Assembly (NCBI GenBank): GCA_020846875.1
Contig: JADLDB010000131.1
Span: forward strand, 1 to 53,533
Reading direction: 5' to 3'
Origin: Myxococcales bacterium
Lineage (GTDB): Bacteria; Myxococcota; Myxococcia; Myxococcales; Myxococcaceae
DNA length: 53,533 bases
Below are positions 1-8,584 of this stretch, one piece after another. The notes beneath the pieces are model-generated. The model had not been told where the DNA came from. It was given only the letters and a program-made list of their open reading frames with translations, and ran no database searches. A program made the translations under genes and the position numbers. Within the stretch, counting starts at the first letter, position 1; each line of letters begins with the position of its first letter.

Positions 1-918
1 GACGAGCTGCGGATCGAAGGAGATCTTCTTGGCCGGGGCGAACACCTCCAGCTCGTACTGGCCCGGCTTGGTCACCGTCCAGGTGTACTCCTCGCCCGAC
101 TCGCTGCTCACGGTGTCGTCGCACTTCACGCGGGTGTCGGTGAGCTGCGACTCACAGAACATCGACGGCGCGTTCGGATCCGGCTGGGGCCCGAAGATCA
201 TCACCGGGATGGACAGCACCGCCGCCACGCCCCCGCCGATGAACGAGAACTTCTTCTTCTTGGCGATGCTGCCCAGCAGCCCCTCGCGGCCCTTGTTGGA
301 CGCCACCATCGAGCGCCAGCCCGGCTTGACCAGCTTCGAGCCTTCCAGCTTGCCCAGCACGAAGAGGGTGCCGTCCACCGGCACGTACTTCTCGGTGGCC
401 TTGAAGCCGATCGTCCAGCCCTTGTCGGAGCCGATCACGGGAATGTCGTAGCGGTACTCGCCGAACTGCACGTTGGACGAGCCGCCCCAGCCGTTGAGCT
501 CCTTCTTGAAGCCGTCCTTCAGGTTGTCGAAGTCGGCGCCCTTGGTGCAGTCGACCTCGAGGCGGCCAGAGCCGTCGTCGAGCGCGAAGACGCTGCCGCC
601 CTTGATGGTGTCCAGCGTCTCGGTGCCCTTCACCGTCTTGGTGCCGTCCTGGGTGGTCTCGGTCTTCTCGAAGATGCGCTCGATCTTGAGCTCGTAGTAC
701 AGGCACGGCGTCTTGGACGCGGGCGAGAGCAGCGCCTGCGCCGGCGGCAGCACCCTGCCCTCGGTGGACATGGCGCCCTTCGGATCCTCCGACGTCGGAT
801 TCTTGGCGATGTCACCCGTCTTCTTGAAAGGCGCGGCGAGGATCCGCTTGCCCTTGAGGTGCTGCATCAGGCCGAAGCCCAGGACTCCGAAGCCCACAAT
901 CAGCAAGAAGACACCCAT
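1..918 (-). CDS. GIDE-domain membrane protein, 3' end beyond the window
   Basis: The frame is open for 306 codons from ATG at 918 to the window edge and contains no stop, so the C-terminus is missing. GGAG lies 7 bases before the ATG. The N-terminus (GVFLLIVGFGVLGFGLM) is one hydrophobic segment. Around residues 60-230 the stretch LLSPASKTPCLYYELKIER, then FALDDGSGRLEVD and a YVPVDGTLFVLGKL-like strand, matches the GIDE domain known from the mitochondrial ubiquitin ligase MULAN and from many bacterial membrane proteins without a RING. A second hydrophobic stretch (FSFIGGGVAAVLSIPVMIFG) follows near residue 230-250, then an extracytoplasmic region with two Cys. Family membership is fairly clear; the bacterial function is not known to me. 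It is the last gene seen on this strand, 148 bp after the caspase gene. Confidence 0.7.
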   Translation of the reverse strand, partial: MGVFLLIVGFGVLGFGLMQHLKGKRILAAPFKKTGDIAKNPTSEDPKGAMSTEGRVLPPAQALLSPASKTPCLYYELKIERIFEKTETTQDGTKTVKGTETLDTIKGGSVFALDDGSGRLEVDCTKGADFDNLKDGFKKELNGWGGSSNVQFGEYRYDIPVIGSDKGWTIGFKATEKYVPVDGTLFVLGKLEGSKLVKPGWRSMVASNKGREGLLGSIAKKKKFSFIGGGVAAVLSIPVMIFGPQPDPNAPSMFCESQLTDTRVKCDDTVSSESGEEYTWTVTKPGQYELEVFAPAKKISFDPQLV

Positions 919-1066
919 CTGGTCACTCCAGTGTGAAGGCCGCCCGTCGCGGCACCCTTTTGAGAAGCTCGCGGAGCCCCTCTCCGCGTGTGCTGGTGAA
1001 CCCCACGCCCCCACACGGTGTGCAGGGGAATTTCGAACAGAAATTCGGGAGCGGAATCGGGCGCTT

Positions 1067-2710
1067 CTAGAAGAAGAAGGCCACGCCCAGCGCCAGGCTG
1101 GGGAACGCGTACCACTGGAGGCGCGTGCCGAACTCGTCGGCGATGGTGACGCCGGTGATGCTCAAGTCGCCGTCGACGGTGAGGGACACGCTGTCCGTCA
1201 GCTTGCCGCGCAGGAAGAGGCGGGGCGCCGCGGCCAGCGCCAGGGAAGACGCCCGCGAGCCGTAGAGCTGGGACAGGAAGCCCACGCCGCCCTCTACGCC
1301 CAGGCCCAGCTCGAGCCGCCACCAGGTCGCCGAGGCTCGGTAGCCCACCCGCAGCTGCGCGCCGGCCTCGTTGGTCGCCTCCTGCCCGGGCGGAGCGCCC
1401 TCGAAGCTCATCTCTCCCAACCCCAGCAGGTGCAGCGCACCCGAGAAGGTCACGGCCCCCGCGGCGCCAAAGCGCGTGGTGAGCGGCTCGAAGCCGATCC
1501 TCAGTTGCCACTTGGGCGCCCTGGCCGCTGAAGGCTCCACGAGGATGCGCCCCGTACCTCCCACGGCCACGCCCAGCCCGAGCCGCTTCGGACTCACCGG
1601 TTGATCGACGGTCTGCACCACCACCGGCCCGCCCTTCGCCGCCACCAGCACCGACGAGGACACCGGCGTCAAGTCGTCCAGGTTCACGGTGTGGCTCATC
1701 CCCGGCGTCAACCGGACGCGCCCGCCGAAGGCCTGCCCGTCCTTGAAGACGCGCACGCCGTAGTCGCCGGGCGCCAGCGCCACCTCGCGCGCCGGCCCGG
1801 CGGGCACCTCCACCAGCACCTGGTCGCGGGCCAGGTCCACCACCAGCGCGCGCTCCGCCTGGGGCAGCACCAGCGCCGCCGACGGCTTGAGCAGCGTGGC
1901 CAGCACCAGCTCGCCCTGGCCCGAGAGGCGGTAGTCGTAGTTGGGGTGCTGGGCGCCCACCGGCAGCATGGCGGTGGCGCTCACCGTGCGATCGTACGCG
2001 TAGCGGTAGGCCTCGGCCAGCGTCACCAGCTTGTCGCCCGACGAGTCCGCCGCCCCGCGCAGCCCGGAGATGAGGTTGTGGGTGAAGTAGCTGCCCATCA
2101 CCTCGCTGGACTCGAGCGCCGCCTCGTCCGCCGCGCTGGAGGTGATGAAGGCCTCTCCCGTGGCCTGCAGCGCGTCCGCCAGGCGAATGGTGAAGGGGTC
2201 GGCCGGCTTGCCGCCCTTCTCCCGCAGGCCCGCGCCGGAGCGGCACGCGTCGACGATGGACAGCCGCACGTCGGCCCCGGTGCCGGCCAGCAGGGCCTTG
2301 AGGCGCGCGTAGGCCAGCTTCTCCCTCCCCAGCTCGATGGCCTCCCCGTCGGAGTGGCCCGAGAAGTAGAAGAGCACCACGCTGCGCACGTCGGGGCTCT
2401 GCTTGAAGGCGCTGACCCGCTCCCGGGCACGGGCGATGGCGCGCTCCAGATCCCCCACGCCGCGCCCCTGGAGGAGCTGCACGTCCTCCGCGGTCACGTC
2501 CCCCAACTCGACCAGCACCCGAGCCATCTTCCCCGCGTCGTTCTCCGCGAAGCGCAGGGGTGGCAGGTCGCCTGAGCCGGCGTTGTTCCCCACCACGATG
2601 GCGATCCGGCGCGTCTCCGCCAGGGCGCCGCTGGCCAGCAGCGTCAGGGACAGGGCGAGCGCGCCCACCGCGCGCAGGGTGTGGGCGCCGATGGGCGGCG
2701 ACGAGCTCAC
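1067..2710 (-). CDS. Caspase-like (C14) protease fused to a predicted outer-membrane beta-barrel
   Basis: The 547-residue product starts at a GTG whose GTGA overlaps the stop of the upstream gene by 4 nt; a longer GTG start at 2731 is less likely. Residues 1-31 look like a signal peptide (hydrophobic LALSLTLLASGALA). Residues 33-260 form a caspase-like fold: RRIAIVVGNN strand, catalytic His119 in FYFSGHSDG and Cys156 in SIVDACRSG. A short PEGA-like beta segment follows (about 300-350). From about 390 to the end, alternating beta strands finish in GVAFFF with a terminal Phe, typical of an outer-membrane barrel. The active dyad is intact. The fusion implies an outer-membrane-anchored protease; the substrate is unknown. 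Coupling to an ECF sigma operon suggests envelope-stress control. The barrel assignment is inference from strand pattern and the terminal Phe. Confidence 0.8.
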   Translation of the reverse strand: MSSSPPIGAHTLRAVGALALSLTLLASGALAETRRIAIVVGNNAGSGDLPPLRFAENDAGKMARVLVELGDVTAEDVQLLQGRGVGDLERAIARARERVSAFKQSPDVRSVVLFYFSGHSDGEAIELGREKLAYARLKALLAGTGADVRLSIVDACRSGAGLREKGGKPADPFTIRLADALQATGEAFITSSAADEAALESSEVMGSYFTHNLISGLRGAADSSGDKLVTLAEAYRYAYDRTVSATAMLPVGAQHPNYDYRLSGQGELVLATLLKPSAALVLPQAERALVVDLARDQVLVEVPAGPAREVALAPGDYGVRVFKDGQAFGGRVRLTPGMSHTVNLDDLTPVSSSVLVAAKGGPVVVQTVDQPVSPKRLGLGVAVGGTGRILVEPSAARAPKWQLRIGFEPLTTRFGAAGAVTFSGALHLLGLGEMSFEGAPPGQEATNEAGAQLRVGYRASATWWRLELGLGVEGGVGFLSQLYGSRASSLALAAAPRLFLRGKLTDSVSLTVDGDLSITGVTIADEFGTRLQWYAFPSLALGVAFFF

Positions 2711-3468
2711 TGCGCCTTCCGGAACTCCCACGTCAGCACGCTGGCGTTGGGCACCTTCGGCGCGGCGGCGTCGGCCTCGAGCGCCGCTTCCACGTCGGCG
2801 GCCTTCACCGGCTGGTTGGAGAAGACGGCCACCAGGTGCTCCGTGCCCAGCGTGTCGTCGAGCTCCACGCTGCCCGGCAGCTCCAGCTTCTTCGGCACCG
2901 CGCTGGCCAGCTTCACGCTCTCGGCCGCGCCGAACGGGTGGTACACGGTGAACACCCCCGCGCCGTCCCGCGAGGCGATCAGCACGTACTGCGCGCCCGC
3001 CGGGTTCACCACGAAGCGGATCCGGTCCTTCGGCTTGAGCTCCGCGCCCGGCTTCACGGGGAACTGCGTCTCACCGCGCAGCGCCACCACCTCGAGGCTG
3101 GGGCTGGCGCCCTTCACGCCGATGTACAGCTCGTCTTCCGTCTGGGTGCCCGGCCCCGTCAGCGCCACCACGCCGAACACCGCCGCCGCCGCCACCCCCA
3201 TCGCCGGCAGCAGCCACATCACCCGGAAGCGCTCGAAGAAGCCGCCCTGCGCGCGCTCTTTCTCCAACCGCGCCTCCACCTTGGGAAGCGTGCGGGCGAA
3301 GACGAACTGCTCGAACTTCTGCTTGTCCTCGTTCAGCTCGCGCCAGCGGGTGCGGCACGCCTCGCAGGTGTCGAGGTGGGCCTTGGCCTCGTTGGCCTCG
3401 CCAGCCGCCAGGGCGGACAAGAGCAGCAGGTCGATGGTCTCGGAAGACAGGTGGCCGCGCGGGTTCAT
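2707..3468 (-). CDS. Zinc-binding anti-sigma-like membrane protein with DUF4384-like C-terminal domain
   Basis: 253 residues; ATG overlaps the sigma-factor stop by 4 nt. The cytoplasmic N-terminus carries [12 protein letters not shown], an HxxxCxxC zinc motif of the ZAS anti-sigma type. One transmembrane segment ([20 protein letters not shown], about residues 86-105) precedes a periplasmic beta-rich domain with [28 protein letters not shown] and [11 protein letters not shown], which resembles DUF4384, a domain often linked to caspase-like proteases in bacteria. The order sigma, anti-sigma, protease with 4-nt overlaps at both joints indicates one translationally coupled unit. The likely role is to hold the sigma factor until a periplasmic signal is sensed. 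The domain call on the C-terminal half is tentative. Confidence 0.75.
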   Translation of the reverse strand: MNPRGHLSSETIDLLLLSALAAGEANEAKAHLDTCEACRTRWRELNEDKQKFEQFVFARTLPKVEARLEKERAQGGFFERFRVMWLLPAMGVAAAAVFGVVALTGPGTQTEDELYIGVKGASPSLEVVALRGETQFPVKPGAELKPKDRIRFVVNPAGAQYVLIASRDGAGVFTVYHPFGAAESVKLASAVPKKLELPGSVELDDTLGTEHLVAVFSNQPVKAADVEAALEADAAAPKVPNASVLTWEFRKAQ

Positions 3469-3980
3469 GCCGCGTCTCCTTCGCGCGCGAGGAACTTGCG
3501 ACTGCGCTCGGTGAACTCCTGAAGCCTGTTGATGACGGTGCGCCTCGAAATGCCCAGCGTCTTCGCGATCTGCTCCTGCTCCAGCCCATCCATGTAATAG
3601 AGGAGCGCCGCCGCCCGCAGCTTCTCCGGCGCCCGGCTGACCAGCTTGAGCGCCAGATCCCGGTCCATCATCGTGGGCTCGGGGTGCTCGGTCGGCTGCT
3701 CGGGGATGTCGGAGGGATCCGTCGTCTCTGCCTGGCGGCCGCGGTCGCGGATCTGGTTCAAGCAGAAGTTCGTGCTGATGCGGTAGATCCACGCCAGCGC
3801 CGAGGCGTCGTCCGGAGCACTCTCGATGTGACGCAGCACGCGCACGAAGACCTCCTGCGTGGCGTCCTCCGCGAGGGCGTCGTCCTTCAACAGACGACGA
3901 CAGCGCGAATAGATCGCCGGACCGAACTTCCGGTACAGGTGGGAAACCCGTCCGCTGCTGTCGACCCCGCCGGCCGCCAC
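3465..3980 (-). CDS. ECF-type sigma-70 factor
   Basis: 171 residues from a GTG at 3980 with AAAGG 9 bases upstream; longer in-frame starts would run into the purF promoter and leader on the other strand. Region 2 is seen as [35 protein letters not shown] (about residues 13-47), and region 4 as [24 protein letters not shown], a helix-turn-helix. The linker between them contains an acidic and Pro-rich stretch. No extra domains are present. It is the first gene of the sigma / anti-sigma / caspase unit and diverges from purF, with 138 bp between the two starts. Autoregulation is usual for such factors but no promoter motif was identified with confidence. Confidence 0.88.
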   Translation of the reverse strand: MAAGGVDSSGRVSHLYRKFGPAIYSRCRRLLKDDALAEDATQEVFVRVLRHIESAPDDASALAWIYRISTNFCLNQIRDRGRQAETTDPSDIPEQPTEHPEPTMMDRDLALKLVSRAPEKLRAAALLYYMDGLEQEQIAKTLGISRRTVINRLQEFTERSRKFLAREGDAA

Positions 3981-4118
3981 GGTGTGCAACCTTTCTTGCG
4001 CGAATTTTCCAGCCCGAAACGACGCAGCGCGTCCTACCACATCGGCCCACCTCACGTAGACCCCCGGCTTCAACTCGGGTACACGCGCGGCACCTCCCAC
4101 CTCGAGGAAATCCCCAGC

Positions 4119-5465
4119 ATGTGTGGAGTCTTCGGCATCTTCGGCCATGAAGAAGCAGCCAACCTGACGTACCTCGGGCTGCACGCCCTGCAGCACCGCG
4201 GGCAGGAGTCGGCGGGGATCGTCGCGTCAGACGGGCACGTGCTCAAGTCGCACCGGGCGATGGGGCTGGTGGCGGACACCTTCACCGCCGAGGTGCTGGA
4301 GCGGCTGCCGGGCAAGGCGGCGATCGGCCAGGTGCGCTACTCCACCGCGGGGGGCAGCCACATCCGCAACGCGCAGCCCTTCCTGGTCAGCTTCGCCGGC
4401 GGGCAACTGGCGGTGGCCCACAACGGCAACTTTGTCAACGCGGACGCCACCCGCAAGGGGCTGGAGCAGGGCGGGGCCATCTTCCAGTCCGACGCGGACA
4501 CGGAGAACGTGATCCACTTCATCGCGCGCTCGAAGGCCAACACCTTCGAGGGGCGGGTGGTGGACGCGCTGCGGCACCTGGACGGCGCCTTCTCGATGGT
4601 CTTCTTGAATGACGGGCAGCTGATCGCGGTGCGCGACGCGATCGGCTTCCGGCCGCTGGTGCTGGGGCGGCTCAAGAACGCGTACGTGGTGGCCAGCGAG
4701 ACGACGGCGCTCGATCTCATCGAAGCGGAGTTCCTGCGCGAGCTCGAGCCCGGCGAGGTGCTGGTGATCGACGCGGACGGGCTCAAGTCCAGCTTCCCGC
4801 TGGAGAAGCGGCCGCCGGGGCGCTGCGTGTTCGAGCTGGTCTACTTCGCGCGGCCCGACTCGCGGGTGTTCGGCCAGAGCGTCTTCGAGGTGCGCAAGAA
4901 CCTGGGGCGGCAGCTGGCGAAGGAGCAGCCGACGGAGGCCGACGTGGTCATCGCGGTGCCGGACTCGGGCGTGCCGGCGGCGATCGGCTACGCGGAGCAG
5001 AGCGGCATCCGCTACGACCTGGGGCTCATTCGCAGCCACTACGTGGGCCGGACCTTCATCGAGCCGCAGCAGTCGATTCGGCACTTCGGCGTGAAGCTGA
5101 AGCTGGCGCCGGTGGTGTCCACGCTGGCGGGCAAGCGGGTGGTGGTGGTGGATGACTCGATCGTCCGCGGCACCACGTCGCGGAAGATCGTGAAGATGCT
5201 GCGGGCGAGCGGCGCCAAGGAAGTGCACCTGCGCATCTCGAGCCCGCCGACCGCGTGGCCGTGCTTCTACGGCATCGACACGCCCAGCCGGCAGGAGCTG
5301 ATCGCCGCCTCGCACACCGTCGAGGAGATCGCCAAGTACGTCACCGCCGACTCGCTGGGCTACCTCTCGCTCAAGGGCCTGCACACCGCCGCGGGCGATC
5401 CGGAAGGGCGATCCTTCTGCTCGGCGTGCTTCAGCGGGAAGTACCCCACGCCGCTGGCCAGCTGA
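4119..5465 (+). CDS. purF: Amidophosphoribosyltransferase PurF
   Basis: 448 residues. The enzyme makes 5-phosphoribosylamine from PRPP and glutamine, the first step of purine synthesis, in the cytoplasm. The start is ATG at 4119 with GAGGAAA 9 bases upstream, giving [13 protein letters not shown], so the nucleophilic Cys2 is exposed by Met removal without a propeptide. The class II glutaminase domain shows [18 protein letters not shown] and HNGNFVN. The PRTase domain has the PRPP loop [16 protein letters not shown]. Cys in [21 protein letters not shown] and FCSACF match the [4Fe-4S] ligands of the Bacillus-type enzyme. It stands alone, divergent from the sigma gene and convergent with an RluA-family gene 44 bp away. 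Confidence 0.97.
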   Translation: MCGVFGIFGHEEAANLTYLGLHALQHRGQESAGIVASDGHVLKSHRAMGLVADTFTAEVLERLPGKAAIGQVRYSTAGGSHIRNAQPFLVSFAGGQLAVAHNGNFVNADATRKGLEQGGAIFQSDADTENVIHFIARSKANTFEGRVVDALRHLDGAFSMVFLNDGQLIAVRDAIGFRPLVLGRLKNAYVVASETTALDLIEAEFLRELEPGEVLVIDADGLKSSFPLEKRPPGRCVFELVYFARPDSRVFGQSVFEVRKNLGRQLAKEQPTEADVVIAVPDSGVPAAIGYAEQSGIRYDLGLIRSHYVGRTFIEPQQSIRHFGVKLKLAPVVSTLAGKRVVVVDDSIVRGTTSRKIVKMLRASGAKEVHLRISSPPTAWPCFYGIDTPSRQELIAASHTVEEIAKYVTADSLGYLSLKGLHTAAGDPEGRSFCSACFSGKYPTPLAS

Positions 5466-5562
5466 CGCAAACCACGGCACCTACTACGTCATCGACGAAC
5501 GGCAGGTCGTCATCGTGCTGCGGGCGTGGAGTCAGCTCCGACAGGGCCCGCCGCGGCTGTGA
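5466..5562 (+). pseudogene. Possible C-terminal remnant of a RelE/ParE-type toxin
   Basis: Directly after the purF stop, in another frame, a run reads HGTYYVIDERQVVIVLRAW and ends RQGPPRL before a stop at 5560-5562. It resembles the last strands of a RelE/ParE toxin (basic, Val-rich, Trp then basic end). There is no start codon or upstream part, and it overlaps the 3' end of the RluA gene on the other strand. GC-rich DNA gives chance look-alikes, so this is a weak call. Confidence 0.2.
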
Positions 5563-6625
5563 CGGCGTCGGGTTCGGGAAGCGGCTTGCCGTCGATGAAG
5601 TCCTTCAAGTCGTCAGGCAGCGGCGACTCGAAGGAGACGCGCTGCTGCGTCACCGGGTGCACGAAGGACAGGGACGCCGCGTGGAGCGCGTGGCGCTCGA
5701 GCCTCAGCCGCTCCCACGCCTCCGGCTCCAGGCACCGCTTCGAGAAGCGATCGAAGTACCCCGGGTCCGGCCCGTACATCTTGTCCCCCACCAGCGGGAA
5801 GCCCGCCACCTGCGCGTGGATGCGGATCTGGTGCTGCCGCCCCGTCTCCGGAAAGCACCGCAGCACCGCGAACTTCGCCCCGTCGCGCTCGAAGCGCTGC
5901 ACCACCCGAAGGCGCGTCTTCGCCGGCTTGCCCACCGCGCGATCGATCCGCACCGCGATGCGGATCAGCGGCGTCCCCTCGGCGATCGGCGCGTCCACCT
6001 CGAAGTCGTCCCACGGCGGCCAGCCCTCCACCACCGCGAGGTACTGCTTCTCCACCTCGCCGTCCTTGAAGGCCTTCACCAGCCGCTGACACGCCTCGAG
6101 CGTGCGCCCGCAGACGACCAGCCCGCTCGTCTCCCGGTCCAGCCGGTGCGCCGGGTCCGCCCGGAAGTCCTTCCCGTGCTTCACCGTCAACTGCGAGACG
6201 AGCGTGCCGTGGTGGTAGCGCGCGGTGGGGTGGATCGGCAGGCCGGCCGGCTTGTCCACCACCAGAATGGCGTCGTCCAGGTACACCTCGCGCAGCGCCT
6301 CGGGCGGCGGCACGGTCGGCTCCCGGCGCATCCTCCGGCGCAACTCGAAGGTGAGCCCCGGCCACACCAGCGTCGAGGGCTTCAACTTCCGCTCGAAGAC
6401 CAGGTCGCGCTCGATGATCTGCTGCACCCGGGTGCGCGACGCGCGGCGGATCTTCTCGCAGAGGTACTTGTCCAGCCGCCACCCGGCGTAGTTGGGCTCC
6501 ACCGTGTAGCGCAGCAGCACCAGGTCGCTCTCGGGCGGGGCCTCGCCTTCGGGCGGGAAGCCGGCCTCGTCCTCCAGGTCCTCCGGATCCTCGCCCTGCT
6601 GCGGCTCTTGCTCGACTGACGCCAT
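5510..6625 (-). CDS. RluA-family 23S/tRNA pseudouridine synthase with S4 domain
   Basis: 371 residues. It converts specific uridines in structured RNA to pseudouridine. The N-terminus (about 1-35) is acidic and low-complexity. An S4 RNA-binding domain follows (NYAGWRLDKYLCEKI, RTRVQQIIERD), then the catalytic domain with AHRLDRETSGLVV carrying the catalytic Asp, and GRQHQIRIHAQ plus PLVGDKMYG motifs near the end. ATG at 6625 was preferred to an upstream one at 6676, which would overlap the divergent gene. Even so, only 20 bp separate its start from the PEGA gene. The exact RNA target cannot be read from sequence. A second paralogue lies at 27.8 kb. Confidence 0.88.
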   Translation of the reverse strand: MASVEQEPQQGEDPEDLEDEAGFPPEGEAPPESDLVLLRYTVEPNYAGWRLDKYLCEKIRRASRTRVQQIIERDLVFERKLKPSTLVWPGLTFELRRRMRREPTVPPPEALREVYLDDAILVVDKPAGLPIHPTARYHHGTLVSQLTVKHGKDFRADPAHRLDRETSGLVVCGRTLEACQRLVKAFKDGEVEKQYLAVVEGWPPWDDFEVDAPIAEGTPLIRIAVRIDRAVGKPAKTRLRVVQRFERDGAKFAVLRCFPETGRQHQIRIHAQVAGFPLVGDKMYGPDPGYFDRFSKRCLEPEAWERLRLERHALHAASLSFVHPVTQQRVSFESPLPDDLKDFIDGKPLPEPDAVTAAAGPVGADSTPAAR

Positions 6626-6645
6626 GTGTCCGGTATGTTCCACGC

Positions 6646-7710
6646 ATGCCCCTCGCCTGGCCAGCCCTGCTGGCAACCCTCGCTGCCGCGCCGGGCCCCC
6701 TCGCCATCGTCGACGTCGACGCGCCGGACCTGATGATGGGCCTCGGCGCCCAGGTCACCCGCTCCATCGTCCACGCCGCGGAGGCCCAGAAGCTCGAGCT
6801 CCTCAAGCCCGAGGAGCTCCGCGCGAAGTTGGACCCCAAGAAGTACGAGGGGCTGCGGAAGTGCGCCGGCAACGTGGCCTGCAGCGCCGACGTCCTGAGC
6901 CAGCTCGGTGTGGCTCGCGCCGTCCTCGGCAAGCTGGACCGCGACGAGAAGAACTACCTGCTCAAGCTGTGGCTGGTGGACCTCAAGTCCCTCACCGTGG
7001 TGGCCGACGTCGACCGCCCCATCCTCATCGCGGCGCGCCGCTTCCAGAAGGACGTCGATCAGGTGGTGCCGCCCCTGCTGCGCGGCGAGCGCGAGGCCCG
7101 CGGGACGCTCACCATCAAGTCCAACCTCTCCGACGCCCAGGTGACCGTCGACGGCGAGTTCGTCGGCGTCACCCCGGTGACGATCACCGTCAAGCCCGGC
7201 AAGCACGAGGTGAAGCTGGATCGAAAGAAGTACCTCCCCATCGCCCGGCTGCTGGACGTCGAGCCCAACAAGGAGACGGTGGAGGCCTTCAAGCTGCTGC
7301 TCAAGCCGGGAGAGATCCCCGACGACGAGGTGGTGCCCGGCCTGGTGAAGAAGGACGGCGCGTCCCAACAGGCTCGCGTGCGGCCGTCCTGGTACACCTG
7401 GGTCGCCGGAGGGACCGCCGTCGTCGCCGGCGGCGTGGGCCTCTACTTCGGCCTCACCGCGCGCAGCCAGGAGAAGGCGCTGCTCAACGGCTACGACGAG
7501 GCCAGCATGACCTTCCAGGGCACCCGCCAGCAGGCGCTCGACGCCCAGTCCAACGCGCTGGCCGCCAACATCGCCTTCGGCGTGGCCGGGGCCGCGGCCG
7601 CCGCCACCGTCGTCTTCATCATCCTCGACGTGAAGAACCCCGTGCCGGTGGACGTGGCGCCGGCCGTCACGCCCGGTGGCGCCGGCGTCGTGGTGGGAGG
7701 CCGCTTCTGA
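6646..7710 (+). CDS. PEGA-domain exported membrane protein
   Basis: 354 residues with a signal peptide (PLAWPALLATLAAAPGPLA). Residues about 20-130 form an alpha/beta region seen in myxobacterial proteins of unknown role. A PEGA domain follows at about 150-225 (GTLTIKSNLSDAQVTVDGEFVGVTP, then LDRKKYLPIARLLDVEP). PEGA is a small surface-layer-like beta domain. Two C-terminal hydrophobic segments lie near residues 248-267 and 302-325. The stop overlaps the next ATG (TGATG), so it heads a coupled run of four exported-protein genes. Its molecular role is not known; it may scaffold the others at the envelope. Confidence 0.75.
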   Translation: MPLAWPALLATLAAAPGPLAIVDVDAPDLMMGLGAQVTRSIVHAAEAQKLELLKPEELRAKLDPKKYEGLRKCAGNVACSADVLSQLGVARAVLGKLDRDEKNYLLKLWLVDLKSLTVVADVDRPILIAARRFQKDVDQVVPPLLRGEREARGTLTIKSNLSDAQVTVDGEFVGVTPVTITVKPGKHEVKLDRKKYLPIARLLDVEPNKETVEAFKLLLKPGEIPDDEVVPGLVKKDGASQQARVRPSWYTWVAGGTAVVAGGVGLYFGLTARSQEKALLNGYDEASMTFQGTRQQALDAQSNALAANIAFGVAGAAAAATVVFIILDVKNPVPVDVAPAVTPGGAGVVVGGRF

Positions 7711-8561
7711 TGCTCCGCGCGCTCGTGCTCCTCTGTGTGGCGCTGGGCCTCGCCGCCTGCCGCTCCTCCGTCAACCCGGACCAGGGCCGCTTCTCCTGCG
7801 CCGAGGACAAGGACTGCGGCACCGGCTGGGAGTGCCGGCCTCAATTCTCAGGCGGCGGCCTCTGCTTTCGCGAAGGCGAGTGCGTCGACCTCGAGACCTG
7901 CAACGGCTCGGACGAGAACTGCGACGGCCGCACCGACGAGGCCTTCCCCGAGCAGGGCAACGCCTGCCTGACCAACGAGCTGGGCGAGTGCGCCGCCGGC
8001 ACCGTCACCTGCGTGGTGGGCGCGCTGAGCTGCGCCAGCGCGAAGGATCCTTCGGCCGAGCTGTGCAACGGCCTCGACGACGACTGCGACGGGATGACCG
8101 ACGAGACGTTCGACTTCACCTCCGACGAGATCCACTGCGGCGGCTGCTTCCGCCCCTGCGACGCCGGCACGGCCTGCCTGGCCGGCGCCTGCGACGAGAC
8201 CGCCTGCGACGACGGCCAGGACAACGATCTCGACGCGCTCACCGACTGTGAGGACGAAGGCTGCTTCAACCAGCCCTGCCCGACGCCCATGCCCCCCACC
8301 TGGCGCTGCGGGGCGGTGGTGCCCGACGGCGGCGTGGACGGGGGCGTGCTCGACACGGACGCGGGACTGCCCGACGGCGGCGCGGATGGCGGCGTCGACG
8401 GGGGCCTCGTGCGCGGGTGCTTCCCTCCTGAGTCCGACTGCGCCAACCTCTTCGACGACGACGGCGACGGGCTGACCGACTGCGCCGATCTCGACTGCGA
8501 CGGGCGCACCTGCTTCAGCGGAACGCAGTGCGCCGCTCGCGCCTGCCCCGGTCCGGGATAG
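7710..8561 (+). CDS. Lipoprotein with MopE-type putative metal-binding repeats
   Basis: 283 residues. The N-terminus MLRALVLLCVALGLAAC is a lipoprotein signal with lipobox LAAC (Cys17). Cys/Asp-rich repeats include CNGSDENCDGRTDE and CNGLDDDCDGMTDE, matching the putative metal-binding motif named after the Methylococcus MopE protein, and two looser ones, CDDGQDNDLDALTDCEDEGC and CANLFDDDGDGLTDCADLDC. A DGG-rich linker (VPDGGVDGGVLDTDAG and onward) lies between them, a composition typical of myxobacterial surface proteins. Calcium binding is plausible from the Asp pattern. The start overlaps the upstream stop. Function is unknown beyond probable surface attachment. Confidence 0.8.
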   Translation: MLRALVLLCVALGLAACRSSVNPDQGRFSCAEDKDCGTGWECRPQFSGGGLCFREGECVDLETCNGSDENCDGRTDEAFPEQGNACLTNELGECAAGTVTCVVGALSCASAKDPSAELCNGLDDDCDGMTDETFDFTSDEIHCGGCFRPCDAGTACLAGACDETACDDGQDNDLDALTDCEDEGCFNQPCPTPMPPTWRCGAVVPDGGVDGGVLDTDAGLPDGGADGGVDGGLVRGCFPPESDCANLFDDDGDGLTDCADLDCDGRTCFSGTQCAARACPGPG

Positions 8562-8584
8562 CCCCATGGAATAGGTGTGCCACA

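Noticed and set aside
2707-2731. Longer start (GTG 2731) for the caspase gene
   Set aside because: It would overlap the anti-sigma gene by 25 bp, while GTG 2710 gives the usual 4-nt GTGA overlap seen at the previous junction.
3684-4118. Upstream extension of the purF frame
   Set aside because: PurF needs Cys at residue 2 after Met; the ATG at 4119 provides this and has a ribosome site.
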